Shown piece after piece: positions 18,219 through 27,436 of a DNA stretch of 64,000 bases (positions are counted from its first letter, which is position 1; each line of letters begins with the position of its first letter). Both the position numbers and the translations under genes were made by a program. The notes beneath the pieces were generated by a model. It searched no databases, was not told the origin of the DNA, and was given only the letters and a program-made list of their open reading frames with translations. Source of the stretch: Bog-473 sp963843365 (GTDB taxonomy: Bacteria; Actinomycetota; Acidimicrobiia; Acidimicrobiales; RAAP-2); the NCBI GenBank assembly GCA_963843365.1, contig CAWJKG010000002.1:434001-498000 (forward strand), in the 5' to 3' direction.

Positions 18219-20156
18219 TCAAAAGAGGATTCCCCTCAGCGTCGGGAGATTGACGATGAGTGTGCGCGTCTGAGGGCCAGAAATGCGGACGACGATTCGG
18301 GGATCGCTGAGAACGTGAAGCGTGCTCAGCGGCCGCGTTGTCCCACTCACGCGATCTTCAATACTGGTGAAAGGGTTATAGCTGATCGGCAGTGCCAGTT
18401 CCGTCGAGCCCTTGCAGGCCACTCTGTAAGTGATCCTCAGCGACTCCAAGGCCGTGCCCGACGTCTGCACCACGGAACAGGGAACTGAGGTCAGGGACTG
18501 CGCTTCGATGTGGGCCCCGTGGAGACGTGGGTAAAGAAGCCAGTCCGTGGGCAGTCGGTACTTTCCAGTGACGCGTGGCACCACGTTGGGCAAGAACTGG
18601 TTGAACAGAGGAACAGCTTCGTCGGTCCGAAACGTTTCATGGCTCGGCAGGGTCAGATCCCGAACCGGAATGAACGGTTGGTACGGAAGCGCCCCCTTTA
18701 CTGGCGCAGGTTCGTGCGCAGTAATTGGAGAAAGCCATACAAAAGAAGCCAACCACAAGGCAGCGAGCACACCCGCCACGAAATTAGTTTGTCGCGGTAA
18801 GCGGACGCGAAAGAATCGCAGGTACCAGTCCGCCACGACGATTGCCAAGATCAAAGCAAGCGGCACCGCAAACGTCATCATCCGAAATGGGAATCCGATG
18901 ACATCGAGCTGCCAGAAACTCTTGTAGATACTTATCGAAATTCCGAGTTGAAAAAACATATAGACAAGAAAACTCACCGCAAGCACCACCACCACGGCGC
19001 GATTGACCAGAGGGAGTTCGGACTCCTTATGCCGGATGGCCTTTCGAAGCCACACCACGAGCAGAGTGACGGCCCCGACTATCAGAAGTATCGTGATGGT
19101 GAGATCAAGTTGGTACGGAACGATCTGATGGTTGGTATTCGAAAGCCAGTGATAAGAAGGATTGAGAAAATATTGCCAGGGATGCCCAACCGAGAATGAT
19201 GGAATAGGGTCGAATTTCTTCGCGTAGATGACCGCTGCCGTGGCGTCGTAAGACTTCGACATCTTGAGCTGAGCGATGACCTCTGGTGCGAGGACCAACG
19301 CGATCACCGAAGCGGACACGATCAGCCGTCGCATGATCGCACGTAATCCCGGGAGTCCGTACACCACCAGGAAGACGGACCCCGTAATGGCAATCAGGAA
19401 CCCAGAGATCTCTGTCATAACGTTGTGAGTGAGAGTGAGCACCACCATTATGGGAATGATCAACCATGAAAGCCGTCGATCTCGGATGAGAAGAAGGCAA
19501 CAATAAATAAGCCAGGGAACGATCATGAAGGCCGCGAACTCTGCGAGCTCCACCCGAACTAGCCACTCGGCGAACGCCCAGTTGGTGAGCAGGAATCCGA
19601 TTGAGCCGACGCTCCGCAACATCCGGCTTTCGGTGACCACTCCGAGCGCTTTGCGCATGCCGTAAGCGCCGACCACCATGAAGATGGCAATCGTGCTGAT
19701 CATTGTTGCTTTGAGCGCTCCACCAAGAATGATGAAAACCAGCCCACCCACCATAAAAAAGGCCGGTTCATAAAAGAGTGGTGCTGGGCTGCCCATGCCG
19801 TACGCATCGCTACTTGACCACACCGGGAAGAAGTCTCCGTGGCGAAAGTGGGCGGCGTAGATCTGCACCAACAAGGGATCGGGCGGCGTCTGGCCTGTAA
19901 ACCATCCCGGTCTGCGTCCCGCCAACGAAAGGGCGAGAGCTATCGCGGCGAGAACGCAGAGAAGATAAAGGATCTCGTACGTCCAATCGACACCCGCAAG
20001 GCGACCATGTAGACGACCCGATCGTTCCGTTGCTTCCGCTTGGTCCTGGTCGTTCGTAGTCCTTACGGGCTGTTCTGTGCGTGTCAATGCGGCTCCACAA
20101 TTCCTTAAGGGCGGCGACATGCTATCCGTCCTCGGCGACGCGAGGGGGGTGTGCAA
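18219..20156 (-). CDS. Polytopic membrane protein (PTPS-related / GT-C-like)
   Basis: A membrane protein of about 645 residues with some 11-13 hydrophobic helices, followed by a periplasmic C-terminal part. The first extracytoplasmic loop, QIYAAHFRHGDFFPVWSSSD with GMGSPAPLFYEP, matches the pattern of the '6-pyruvoyl-tetrahydropterin-synthase-related' membrane family (PF10131) and GT-C-type glycosyltransferases. A role in surface polysaccharide handling is therefore likely but unproven. Base composition is visibly lower in GC than the neighbours, which suggests horizontal acquisition. The first ATG is at 20156; an internal ATG at 20120 is an equally good start. There is no clear operon partner. 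Confidence 0.7.
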   Translation of the reverse strand: MHTPLASPRTDSMSPPLRNCGAALTRTEQPVRTTNDQDQAEATERSGRLHGRLAGVDWTYEILYLLCVLAAIALALSLAGRRPGWFTGQTPPDPLLVQIYAAHFRHGDFFPVWSSSDAYGMGSPAPLFYEPAFFMVGGLVFIILGGALKATMISTIAIFMVVGAYGMRKALGVVTESRMLRSVGSIGFLLTNWAFAEWLVRVELAEFAAFMIVPWLIYCCLLLIRDRRLSWLIIPIMVVLTLTHNVMTEISGFLIAITGSVFLVVYGLPGLRAIMRRLIVSASVIALVLAPEVIAQLKMSKSYDATAAVIYAKKFDPIPSFSVGHPWQYFLNPSYHWLSNTNHQIVPYQLDLTITILLIVGAVTLLVVWLRKAIRHKESELPLVNRAVVVVLAVSFLVYMFFQLGISISIYKSFWQLDVIGFPFRMMTFAVPLALILAIVVADWYLRFFRVRLPRQTNFVAGVLAALWLASFVWLSPITAHEPAPVKGALPYQPFIPVRDLTLPSHETFRTDEAVPLFNQFLPNVVPRVTGKYRLPTDWLLYPRLHGAHIEAQSLTSVPCSVVQTSGTALESLRITYRVACKGSTELALPISYNPFTSIEDRVSGTTRPLSTLHVLSDPRIVVRISGPQTRTLIVNLPTLRGILF

Positions 20157-20398
20157 TGCGCCGCAACTTCAGCGGCGAGGTCGTTCAGTGGCGGTCGGTT
20201 CAGGTCTGACGCGGCGCGGTTCACCTGGCTCGCAAGACGACTTCGGCCGACTCTTTTGCCGGGCACGGGGTGCCAAGTCACTCCGCGTTCCTGCTGCCGA
20301 TCCCCCCCGACGCGGATTCGTATCGTTTACATTCGTCTCATCTCACTGCGACGAGCGGTCGAGGGTTGGCGATTCCGAACGCGTCGACGATTCAAGAA

Positions 20399-21043
20399 TC
20401 AGCCGATCAGGCGGCGACCGTTCAGCCGTTTGTGGATGGCCTTCGTCTTCTCGTAGAGGTTGACGAACTCCTTGAGCAGCGTGGCGTACTCCTCGCTGGC
20501 GGCGGGCTCGGGCTCGTACGTCGCCTTGACAGTGACGGTGGCCGGGATGTCGGTGACGGTGAGATGGCCGAGCGCGAGAAGGGTGAGGAGTCCCGCATCG
20601 CGCACGTTGGCCAGCACGCGGCTCGTCGATCTGTCGGATGGTGCGGCCCATGGCGTCGGCGTGGATCTGCGAGCACTGGTCCGAGTTGGCGCCACCCCCG
20701 ACGAAGGCGAGGGACGGGAAGGAGGCTTGCAGTACTTCTCCACCGCACCGAGCAGCCAGGCCGAGTTCAGAGCGACGCCCTCGAACATGGCAAATGAGGC
20801 TGTCGTCGTACGCGACGGCGCCGATGTCACGGGTGTCCCTCACCCAGTGCACGGTGATGGAATCGTGCGAGGCGCTCCTCCGCCGTCGGTCAGATCGATG
20901 TTGACCGCTCGGAAGGCGTGGGCCACGACCCGGCCGCGGGAGGCCAACCCGGCCATCTTCGGGCCGCCGGTCCCGAGGTCGACGGCCAGCACGTGGGCCC
21001 TGGTCGATGCGGTGGAGCGGACCCCGGTGGCCGGGCTCGGCAT
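20399..21043 (-). pseudogene. Remnant of an FGGY-family carbohydrate kinase
   Basis: Pieces of an FGGY kinase in order but in different frames. The N-terminal phosphate loop HVLAVDLGTGGPKMAGLASR is followed by a middle piece VRDTRDIGAVAYDDSL and then EGVALNSAWLLGAVEKYCK. The C-terminal ATP-binding part is LAFVGGGANSDQ with MGRTIRQIDEP, then VLANVRDAGLLTLLALGHL and a tail ending EFVNLYEKTKAIHKRLNG. Full-length members have about 500 residues; this remnant spans about 645 bases, so well over half the gene has been deleted, and at least two frame changes remain. It lies between the AT-richer membrane protein and the YceI gene. Confidence 0.8.
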
Positions 21044-21060
21044 GGCGAGGAGCGGAGAAG

Positions 21061-21091
21061 GAGAGGCCGGCCCTTTCGGGGCCGGCCTCTC
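21061..21091 (-). terminator. Strong hairpin downstream of the YceI gene
   Basis: GAGAGGCCGGCCC and its exact reverse complement are separated by five bases (TTTCG), giving a perfect 13-bp stem. It begins 30 bases past the YceI stop on the minus strand, the right place for a rho-independent terminator. The following sequence is only pyrimidine-rich (CTTCTCC), not a T-run, as is common in GC-rich actinobacteria. Confidence 0.75.
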
Positions 21092-21121
21092 GGTGGATCT
21101 GTGTTCCGGTGACGGCGAACG

Positions 21122-21685
21122 TCAGTCGGCCTGGGTGGCCTCCGTCTCGATCTCGATCACGACCTTGTTGCCCACCACGACGCTGCCGTCGAGCAGCGAG
21201 TGGTTGAAGCTGACGCCGAAGTCGCGGCGGTCGATGGTGGCGGTGGCCGAGAAGGCCACGACGGTCTTGCCCTCCTGCATGGACGGCCCCTCGCCCAGGA
21301 ACTCCAGGTCGAAGTCGACCGGCTTGGTGACGCCACGGATGGTGAGGTCCGTGCTCAGGACCCAGTTGGTCTCGTCGACCCGGCGCAGCCCGGTGCTGAC
21401 CAGGGTCAGCGTGGGGTAGTTCGGGGCGTCGAGGAAGTCGTTGGTGCGCAGGTGCTCGTCGCGCTGGGGCTGGTTGGTGTGGATGCTGGCGGCCTGGACG
21501 GTCGCCTGCAGGGTCGAGTCCTCGGGCTTCTCGGCCACGGTGAAGGTGCCCTCGAAGTCGGCGAAGCGGCCCCGTACCTTCGTGCCGACGAGGTGACGGG
21601 CCACGAAGCCGACCTCGGTGTGGGCCGGGTCGATGGTGTAGGTCCCCGCCTTCGGAAGGGTCGATGTCGTGCTGATGGTGGTCAT
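21122..21685 (-). CDS. YceI-family lipid-binding-like protein
   Basis: A 187-residue YceI domain protein. Hallmarks are GTYTIDPAHTEVGFVARHL near the N-terminus, VRGRFADFEGTF, then TNDFLDAPNYPTL and the late TATIDRRDFGVSFN. YceI proteins form a lipocalin-like barrel that binds polyisoprenoid-type lipids; some are secreted, but this one shows no signal peptide. An AAGGAG ribosome site precedes the ATG. It is divergent from a MarR regulator, with a palindrome in between, so it is most likely repressed by that regulator. The 13-bp hairpin at 21061 would end its transcript. Confidence 0.9.
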   Translation of the reverse strand: MTTISTTSTLPKAGTYTIDPAHTEVGFVARHLVGTKVRGRFADFEGTFTVAEKPEDSTLQATVQAASIHTNQPQRDEHLRTNDFLDAPNYPTLTLVSTGLRRVDETNWVLSTDLTIRGVTKPVDFDLEFLGEGPSMQEGKTVVAFSATATIDRRDFGVSFNHSLLDGSVVVGNKVVIEIETEATQAD

Positions 21686-21729
21686 TTCTTGATCTCCTTG
21701 TGTCTGACGGGATTTCTTTGCTTGTACTA

Positions 21730-21747
21730 TATCTGACTATACAGATA
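21730..21747. promoter_or_regulatory. Candidate MarR operator between YceI and marR genes
   Basis: TATCTG-ACTATA-CAGATA is a perfect inverted repeat with 6-base arms and a 6-base spacer, in an AT-rich patch unlike its surroundings. A further CAGATA half-site lies at 21757-21762. It sits 45 bases upstream of the YceI start and 60 bases upstream of the marR start, so a bound MarR dimer would block both promoters. The size fits MarR-family operators (16-20 bp). Confidence 0.65.
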
Positions 21748-21806
21748 CTTGTCAATCAGATAGAATAGGAATCCTGGAAGATTTCAGGGAGACTGAGGAA
21801 AGCGAC

Positions 21807-22364
21807 ATGGGAACGGCGACCATTTCGGCGAGGGGCGGTGATCAGGAACCGGGAGGAGTGCGTCCCGGGGGCGACGTCGCGCCTGGTCTGGACGCCGGAG
21901 AACCGGGGGGTACCTGCGGGGTCCTGGCCCAGATGGACGACGAGCGCATTCAGCTCATGGGCCTCATCGTCCGGGCCCACCGCCGGCTGACCGACTCGCT
22001 GGGCCGAGAGCTAGAGCAGGGAGTCGGGATCCCACTGGTCTTCTTCGACGTGCTGATTCACGTCGGGGGCGCTCCCGACCGCCGGCTCACGATGTCCCGT
22101 CTGAGCGCCGACGTGGCCCTGACCACCGGTGGGGTGACGCGCCTGGTCGACCGGATGGTCGAGGCTGGCCTGGTGGCGCGGGAGGCCTGCCCGAGCGACC
22201 GGCGCAGCATCTACGTCGTACTGACGCCCCAGGGGCAGGCGGTGCTCGACCAGGCGGTCGCGGCGCACATCGAGGGCATCGACCGCCACCTGATGGCCCA
22301 CCTCAACGAACGCGACCGCGCCGCGCTGGAGGTGGCGCTGATCAAGGTTCTCGAAGCCAGCTGA
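21807..22364 (+). CDS. MarR-family transcriptional regulator
   Basis: A 185-residue regulator. After a Gly-rich, poorly conserved N-terminal extension of about 40 residues comes the winged-helix core. LTMSRLSADVALTTGGVTRLVDRMVEAGLV is the helix-turn-helix and recognition helix, followed by the wing SDRRSIYVVLTPQGQAVL with the conserved DRR. Such proteins bind as dimers to palindromes and release on binding small phenolic or oxidised ligands. Its target is probably the palindrome at 21730 controlling itself and the YceI gene. An in-frame ATG further in (AQMDDERIQL) could be the true start. Confidence 0.88.
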   Translation: MGTATISARGGDQEPGGVRPGGDVAPGLDAGEPGGTCGVLAQMDDERIQLMGLIVRAHRRLTDSLGRELEQGVGIPLVFFDVLIHVGGAPDRRLTMSRLSADVALTTGGVTRLVDRMVEAGLVAREACPSDRRSIYVVLTPQGQAVLDQAVAAHIEGIDRHLMAHLNERDRAALEVALIKVLEAS

Positions 22365-22415
22365 CCGCGCCCACAGCAGGACAGCTGCATTCTGACGCCC
22401 CGTCGCGGACCCGCG

Positions 22416-22502
22416 TCAGCGGATGGCGGGTTCGGGGATCGGAGAGGGCGGGTTGGGCTCGGGTTCGGGCTCCACGGGAGTCGGTTCCTGCGGGATCGTC
22501 AT
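22416..22502 (-). CDS. Tiny Pro/Glu-rich peptide, hypothetical
   Basis: A 28-codon frame with ATG at 22500-22502 and a TGA stop, reading MTIPQEPTPVEPEPEPNPP and ending PEPAIR. Short proteins of alternating Pro and Glu are annotated in many actinobacteria, but the low complexity means it could also be chance. It lies alone between the marR and DinB genes. No function is proposed. Confidence 0.3.
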   Translation of the reverse strand: MTIPQEPTPVEPEPEPNPPSPIPEPAIR

Positions 22503-22545
22503 GTCGTGGCGATACCCGAGGACAGCCGGACCTCACAGCTCACAG

Positions 22546-23064
22546 CTAACAGCCCACGGCGCCGTCGATCAGCTCTCGGATGAGGTCCGCGTGACCGTTG
22601 TGGCGGGCGTACTCCTCGATCATGTGGGTGTAGATCCACCGCAAGGAACAGGGCTTGCCACGGCGCAATCCGGTGTCGTCGAGATCCTTGCCGACGGCGA
22701 TGGCGCGCGCGGTGTCGCATTCGGCCCTCCATGCCGCCAGGTCCGCCTCCCAGTCGGCCGCGTCGAGCGGCACCAACTCGCTGTCCTCGTGCGCCGGATC
22801 AAACCAGATGTAGCCGGGGTCCTCCCCCGCCAGGACGCGGCGAAACCAGTTCCGCTCGACTTCGGCCATGTGGCGGACCAATCCGTGGAGTGAGAGCCTC
22901 GACGTCGGCACCGGCCGCGCCTTTCGTTGCGCGTCAGTGAGCGCCTCCGTCTTCAGTTCGAGAGTGGTGCGGTGGAACTCCAACCACGATTCGAGCATGG
23001 CCCGCTCCGGCAGGAGGAATCCGGGCTCTTCCCGCCGGGGATCAATCAGATCGTCGACCACCAT
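22546..23064 (-). CDS. DinB-family protein (DUF664)
   Basis: A 172-residue four-helix-bundle protein of the DinB superfamily. The first metal-site region is SRLSLHGLVRHMAEVERNW; the second is RWIYTHMIEEYARHNGHAD with the closely spaced histidines. The DUF664 subgroup is typical of actinobacteria and includes relatives of mycothiol- or bacillithiol-dependent transferases. The ATG at 23062-23064 (MVVDDLIDPRREEPGF) fits family starts better than a longer frame. It is divergent from another DinB-superfamily gene 97 bases away. The substrate is unknown. Confidence 0.87.
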   Translation of the reverse strand: MVVDDLIDPRREEPGFLLPERAMLESWLEFHRTTLELKTEALTDAQRKARPVPTSRLSLHGLVRHMAEVERNWFRRVLAGEDPGYIWFDPAHEDSELVPLDAADWEADLAAWRAECDTARAIAVGKDLDDTGLRRGKPCSLRWIYTHMIEEYARHNGHADLIRELIDGAVGC

Positions 23065-23161
23065 GGCTCCTTTTCCATCAGGGCTCGACGGCGAACGTAG
23101 CGCCGCTGGCACCGGGCAGCGACCCTTTGGATGCGCCGGCGGCGCGCTCTAGTGTCCAGTC

Positions 23162-23710
23162 ATGAGCGACGTGCAGAAGAGATATGGGGTCGTGTCCGGT
23201 GGTTTCGACATCGCGGTGAAGGCGGTGACCCCCGATCAATGGGAGAAAGCCTCGCCCTGCGAGGGCTGGACGGCTCGGGACATCGTCACGCACGTGGTCG
23301 AGAACCATCGGGGCATGATCGCCAGCGTCAGGGGTGGGACGTCCGAGCCTCTGGGCCCGGACGAGGACCCGCGGCAGGCGTGGGAGGACGCGTCCCGTGG
23401 GATCAGCGAGATCACGGGAGATCCCGAGGCCGCGGCCAAGGAGGTGGACGGACCGACGGGCAAGATCCCCGCGGGCGACGCCATCGGCCAGTTCATGACC
23501 ATGGACGTCCTCGTCCACACATGGGACCTGGCCCGCACCATCGGCTCGGACGAACACCTGGACCAGGATTCCGTCGGCCGTGCGTACGACGCTCTGAAAC
23601 CCCTCGACGCCATGATCCGCCGGCCCCAGGTTTTCGGTCCCAAGTTGGAGCCACCGGCCGGCGCCGATCTGCAGACGGAGTTCCTCTACTTCCTGGGGCG
23701 GCGGGCCTGA
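23162..23710 (+). CDS. TIGR03086-family metal-binding protein
   Basis: A 182-residue member of the maleylpyruvate-isomerase-like, mycothiol-associated DinB superfamily. The characteristic segment ASPCEGWTARDIVTHVVENH carries the first His ligand. The middle FMTMDVLVHTWDLARTIG carries the second, and the C-terminal part ends FLYFLGRRA. These proteins bind a divalent metal and probably use mycothiol as a thiol cofactor. It is read divergently from the DUF664 gene. No dedicated pathway gene is adjacent, so the substrate is open. Confidence 0.87.
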   Translation: MSDVQKRYGVVSGGFDIAVKAVTPDQWEKASPCEGWTARDIVTHVVENHRGMIASVRGGTSEPLGPDEDPRQAWEDASRGISEITGDPEAAAKEVDGPTGKIPAGDAIGQFMTMDVLVHTWDLARTIGSDEHLDQDSVGRAYDALKPLDAMIRRPQVFGPKLEPPAGADLQTEFLYFLGRRA

Positions 23711-23770
23711 GCGGTCGTCAGACCTGCTGCACCTGCGGCGCCACCATCACGCCGTCACGACGTCAGCGTC

Positions 23771-23905
23771 TCAGAACATCACCAAGGCAGCGATCACGCC
23801 GAGGCAGACCGCGAGCATGCAGCTCGTGAGCACGGTCTGGCGCCAGAATGTGCGGGAGACCTGAGTCGTGATCTCGGAGTTCGTTGTGGCTCTGTTGCGA
23901 TCCAT
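23771..23905 (-). CDS. Small single-pass membrane protein, hypothetical (44 aa)
   Basis: ATG at 23903-23905 gives MDRNRATTNSEITTQVSRTF, then a hydrophobic C-terminal helix with TSCMLAVCLGVIAALVMF up to the stop. A slightly longer form could start at a GTG further upstream in the same frame. The hydrophilic N-terminus and tail-anchor-like helix support coding, but there is no recognisable family. It is convergent with the TIGR03086 gene. Confidence 0.4.
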   Translation of the reverse strand: MDRNRATTNSEITTQVSRTFWRQTVLTSCMLAVCLGVIAALVMF

Positions 23906-24111
23906 GCTGAACCATCGTCGGTGATCACCGAGGGCTTGAACCCTGATTGCGATCCGCCGCTCACCGCCACCGGCCTGCCACCGGACGGCGCACCCGGCGA
24001 GACCGGGCTCGGCGCCCGTTCTGACCCCAGGATCGTCCCCGGTGCGCTCCCGGCGGCACTACGTTGCACGTGGTCGCACCCAACGCCGGACAAAGGAAGC
24101 AGGAACAGGTC

Positions 24112-24369
24112 GTGACGCCTCCCCCCAACTCGGTCCGCCTGATCGGACACAAGGCCCGCTTCGCCGAGGCGATCGCCCAAATTGATGCCCAGCTCGACTA
24201 CGACTCGGGTGCCGTGGTGGCGGCACGCCGAGACGAAGTGGTCGCGGCCGCCCGTGCTGCCTACGGGCAGACCGAGGACTTCCGCGGCATCCGCGACGCC
24301 TGGGATGCGGTCTTTCCTGATGGCGTCTACAGCGCCAGCGGGTTCGCCCGCGCCAAGGAGCTGGCCTAG
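24112..24369 (+). CDS. Hypothetical protein (85 aa)
   Basis: A short soluble protein starting at GTG 24112 (VTPPPNSVRLIGHKARF), preceded by AGGA eight bases upstream. It is rich in Ala/Asp/Arg helices (AIAQIDAQLDYDSGAVVAAR, EVVAAARAAYGQTEDF) and ends FARAKELA. A longer frame starts at 24064. GC-rich codon use indicates a resident gene rather than part of the AT-richer island that begins just downstream. I do not recognise a family. Confidence 0.5.
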   Translation: MTPPPNSVRLIGHKARFAEAIAQIDAQLDYDSGAVVAARRDEVVAAARAAYGQTEDFRGIRDAWDAVFPDGVYSASGFARAKELA

Positions 24370-24447
24370 GCACCGACGCCGACGCCGACGCCGGCTCGAC
24401 GCAAACTATGAATACTCTTGTCGCCGAAGATAGGCGGGGGAGGCGAA

Positions 24448-26562
24448 ATGACAGGGGTGTCCATCGATTCAATCGACGAGCACCTGCCTGACGTTCGCGA
24501 CGAATCTGGAACGGCTCCAGGTGATCGCCGTTTTCGCCCGGATGTCGAAGGGCTTCGCGCAGTCGCCATCGTCCTCGTCGTCCTCTATCACGGGAGCCTG
24601 GAAGCACTCAGTGGTGGCTACGTCGGAGTCGATGTCTTCTTCGTCATTTCTGGATTCGTGATTACTGGACTCCTGCTCAGAGAGCGCACGTCCAGCACGC
24701 GTACGTCGTTCTTAAGTTTCTACGGTCGGCGCAGTCGCCGCATTATTCCCGCGGCCACCTTGGTCATCGTTGTCACCGTCATAGCGACGTACGCAGTTCT
24801 TGGCGCCATCTACGGGAATCCGACAGCGGTCGATGCGAGATGGACGGCGGTCTTTCTGGCAAACTTCCATTTCACCGCGACGGGCACCAACTACTTGACC
24901 GCACAGGAGCCGCCGTCCCCGCTACTCAATTTCTGGTCCCTTGCGGTCGAAGAGCAATTCTACTTGGTGTATCCAGCGTTTTTCGCCTTTTTGGCGCTGC
25001 TGCGAGGCAGGGTGTCGCTTCAAGCCAAACTTGCCGTCGGCCTGACGGTCGTGATCGTCATCTCGTTTGTCATCTCAGCTGCTCAAACGAATACAAGCGC
25101 GACCGCGGCCTACTTCTCGCCGTTCGCCAGAGCATGGGAACTCGCGCTCGGGGCTTTGATCGCTGTGGGCACGAGTTGGCTCCTCCGGATACCCAAGTTT
25201 GCTGCCGGAATCATGACCTGGGTTGGCTTGGGAGCGATCGGCTCCTCGGCCGTCGTCTTTGGTGCCAATACGTCATATCCAGGAACGGCGGTCGCGGTGC
25301 CAGTTCTCGGGGCTGGATTGGTGATTGCAGGCGGCATCGCCGCTCCACGCTGGGCTGCGGAATCACTTCTGGGACTACGGCCGTTCCGATGGATGGGTCG
25401 GCTCTCCTACTCGCTGTACTTGTGGCATTGGCCGATCCTGATCATCGCGGCAGAATCCCTTGGGAAGGCACACCTCTCCTTCAGCCAAAATGTGGTCTGG
25501 CTGTTCGTGGCGGTCGGAGCGTCTGTCGTTTCCTACCGATTCGTGGAGAATCCGATGCGACACGCCCGAATCCTGGCTCGCGGATGGGTACCGATTGCGG
25601 TTGGAGCCCTGCTGATTACGTTGTCCGTGGTCGTCGCGACGATCGAACTCAATAGTCATTCCGGTCGCGACGATTCACCGATTGCGGTGCGGACGGCAGA
25701 GAAGGAAATTATTCCCGCTTCTCCGAGTCAACTCCATCAGCTGTTGGAATCAGCACCCAAGCTGCGATTCCTGCCTTCGGACCTGACGCCGTCGCTGACT
25801 CAGGCAGATAACGACTGGGGAGGCCCTCCTTCTCGCTGCTGGCCGGGGCCGCAGCAAACCAGCATCCCGGACTCGTGCGTCTTCGGTAATCCTCGGGGGT
25901 CGAAGACCATGGTCGTCTATGGCGACTCTCACGCGGGTATGTGGTTCGACGCACTCGATTCGATTGCGAAACGAGACGATTGGAGGTTGATCGATTTGAG
26001 CAAGGGCGCTTGTCCCGCGAACACGCTGCCCTACGAAGATTTGCTCGGAGGTGCACCTGGGCGGCTAAACGTCGCGTGCAATCAATGGCACACGTTCGCG
26101 GTGCGCCGGATACGTCAGCTAGACCCAGACCTTTTGGTCATCACGCAGGAGTATGCAAAGGGCGTGAACGCGCGAAACTTCACGGCTCAGCAGTGGCAGA
26201 AAGGTCTGAGGACGACTCTGAATCAACTTCGGGTGCCCACGACCCAGGTGGTCGTCCTGGGGAATATTCCGTTACTTCCGTGGAGCGCACCCCAATGCCT
26301 TGCCCGAAGCAGCTCAAATATTCAAGCGTGCTCCGTATCGCCTGAGACGGTCCTCACGAAATACAACGAAGCTGAGAGCGTGGCGGCCCACGCAAGCGGA
26401 GCTCGCTACGTGAACGTCACGTCATGGTTCTGCTCGAAGACCTGCACGACGGTCGTTGGAAAATACGAGGTGTATGACGGTCAGTATCACGTCACTGCCG
26501 ACTATTCGATTGTTCTCGAACAAGTTTTGCAGCAGGCCCTTCAACTACCGGCCGACACCTGA
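24448..26562 (+). CDS. Membrane-bound O-acyltransferase fused to SGNH domain (OafA-like)
   Basis: A 704-residue acyltransferase-3 protein with a C-terminal SGNH domain, as in peptidoglycan or polysaccharide O-acetyltransferases. The N-terminal half has about ten membrane helices and the family motifs RFRPDVEGLRAVAIVLVVLYH and YVGVDVFFVISGFVI; FWSLAVEEQFYLVYP follows. The periplasmic SGNH part shows MVVYGDSHAGMWFDAL (nucleophilic Ser) and a late YDGQYHVTAD (Asp/His pair). A GGAGG site lies 7 bases before the ATG at 24448. Composition is lower in GC than flanking genes, suggesting transfer. It likely acylates a surface glycan. Confidence 0.9.
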   Translation: MTGVSIDSIDEHLPDVRDESGTAPGDRRFRPDVEGLRAVAIVLVVLYHGSLEALSGGYVGVDVFFVISGFVITGLLLRERTSSTRTSFLSFYGRRSRRIIPAATLVIVVTVIATYAVLGAIYGNPTAVDARWTAVFLANFHFTATGTNYLTAQEPPSPLLNFWSLAVEEQFYLVYPAFFAFLALLRGRVSLQAKLAVGLTVVIVISFVISAAQTNTSATAAYFSPFARAWELALGALIAVGTSWLLRIPKFAAGIMTWVGLGAIGSSAVVFGANTSYPGTAVAVPVLGAGLVIAGGIAAPRWAAESLLGLRPFRWMGRLSYSLYLWHWPILIIAAESLGKAHLSFSQNVVWLFVAVGASVVSYRFVENPMRHARILARGWVPIAVGALLITLSVVVATIELNSHSGRDDSPIAVRTAEKEIIPASPSQLHQLLESAPKLRFLPSDLTPSLTQADNDWGGPPSRCWPGPQQTSIPDSCVFGNPRGSKTMVVYGDSHAGMWFDALDSIAKRDDWRLIDLSKGACPANTLPYEDLLGGAPGRLNVACNQWHTFAVRRIRQLDPDLLVITQEYAKGVNARNFTAQQWQKGLRTTLNQLRVPTTQVVVLGNIPLLPWSAPQCLARSSSNIQACSVSPETVLTKYNEAESVAAHASGARYVNVTSWFCSKTCTTVVGKYEVYDGQYHVTADYSIVLEQVLQQALQLPADT

Positions 26563-27436
26563 TCATCACGCGTCGATCCCCGATGAAGGGTGCCGAGCTC
26601 TTTTGCGGTCCAGCGGGAGCGGCGTATCGTCGGCGCCTCGGCCGACCCGAGAAACCGCAAGTAGTCTCATGTGTCGCGACGCCATGACACTTCCCCGCGA
26701 GAGGTTTGTCGAGCAGGAGTCGCACCAATCCGGCCGCTGCGCCGGCATGCTTCTGCGTGTCCCACTGGACGTACATTCAGTACTCGCGATCGCTGTGGTC
26801 TTCATATTGTGACCGCCAGATAACCCGGTTCCGCGGAAAATGAGGGGGTCAAGTCGCCGTCCAGTTCCTGCGCCTTCGTTTCGCTTCCGGGTGCGAGTGT
26901 GAACCTGACCAGTCGAGCTAACACCTGCAACCTGCCTGATGACAGAACCCGCAGCCCCATGCAGCTACTTATCAGGGTGCGCGTGCTCGTGATGCCCGGG
27001 GTGTTCATGAGAAGGCCCCACATGTCCGCTCTGACCCGTCAACGGGCTGACCTGACCGCGGAAACCCAGCAGCTTGAGGATGAGGAAGCCAACCCGGTTT
27101 GGACGTTTGCGCAACTGTGCCGCCTTGGCTTCGGCTTCGTGACCGTCCGTGACGCGAATCTTGTGCGCCTGATTCGCATAGCGCGCCCTACCACTCACCC
27201 TTCGAACGCTAGCGGAGAAGGTCCTTGCCGCGCTCTGTTCTCGGGCTTCCAGGGTGACCGGTCCGCCGGAACCTGCTGCACGCTGTGAGCACGTATCCGT
27301 CGGCGTCTCCGATTCTGCCTTTCCTCGTCGTCCCCCAGACACATGCGGAGCTACGGCTCTGGGTGCTCAATCGGTGCCGTTCCCCGGCATGGAGGGATGA
27401 TCTCCCGGCGCAACGAACGATCGGCTGAGCGATGAT
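26563..27436. other. Gap with no supported gene
   Basis: About 870 bases follow the acyltransferase with no reading frame that shows a family motif, a convincing ribosome site or GC3-biased codon use on either strand. Base composition is mixed and intermediate between the AT-richer island and the resident genes. A minus-strand stretch near 26965-27290 has a charged Lys/Arg-rich reading (EAEAKAAQLRKRPNRVGF) that might be a relic, but it cannot be assigned. I see no hairpin or tRNA here. Confidence 0.5.

Noticed and set aside
24373..24391. GACGCC triplicate as a CRISPR-like or satellite repeat
   Set aside because: Only three 6-base units without spacers; this is a simple low-complexity tract before the acyltransferase gene.
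26965..27342. Minus-strand Lys/Arg-rich frame as a recombinase or transposase accessory relic
   Set aside because: The charged helix is suggestive, but no catalytic residues or family order can be recognised.
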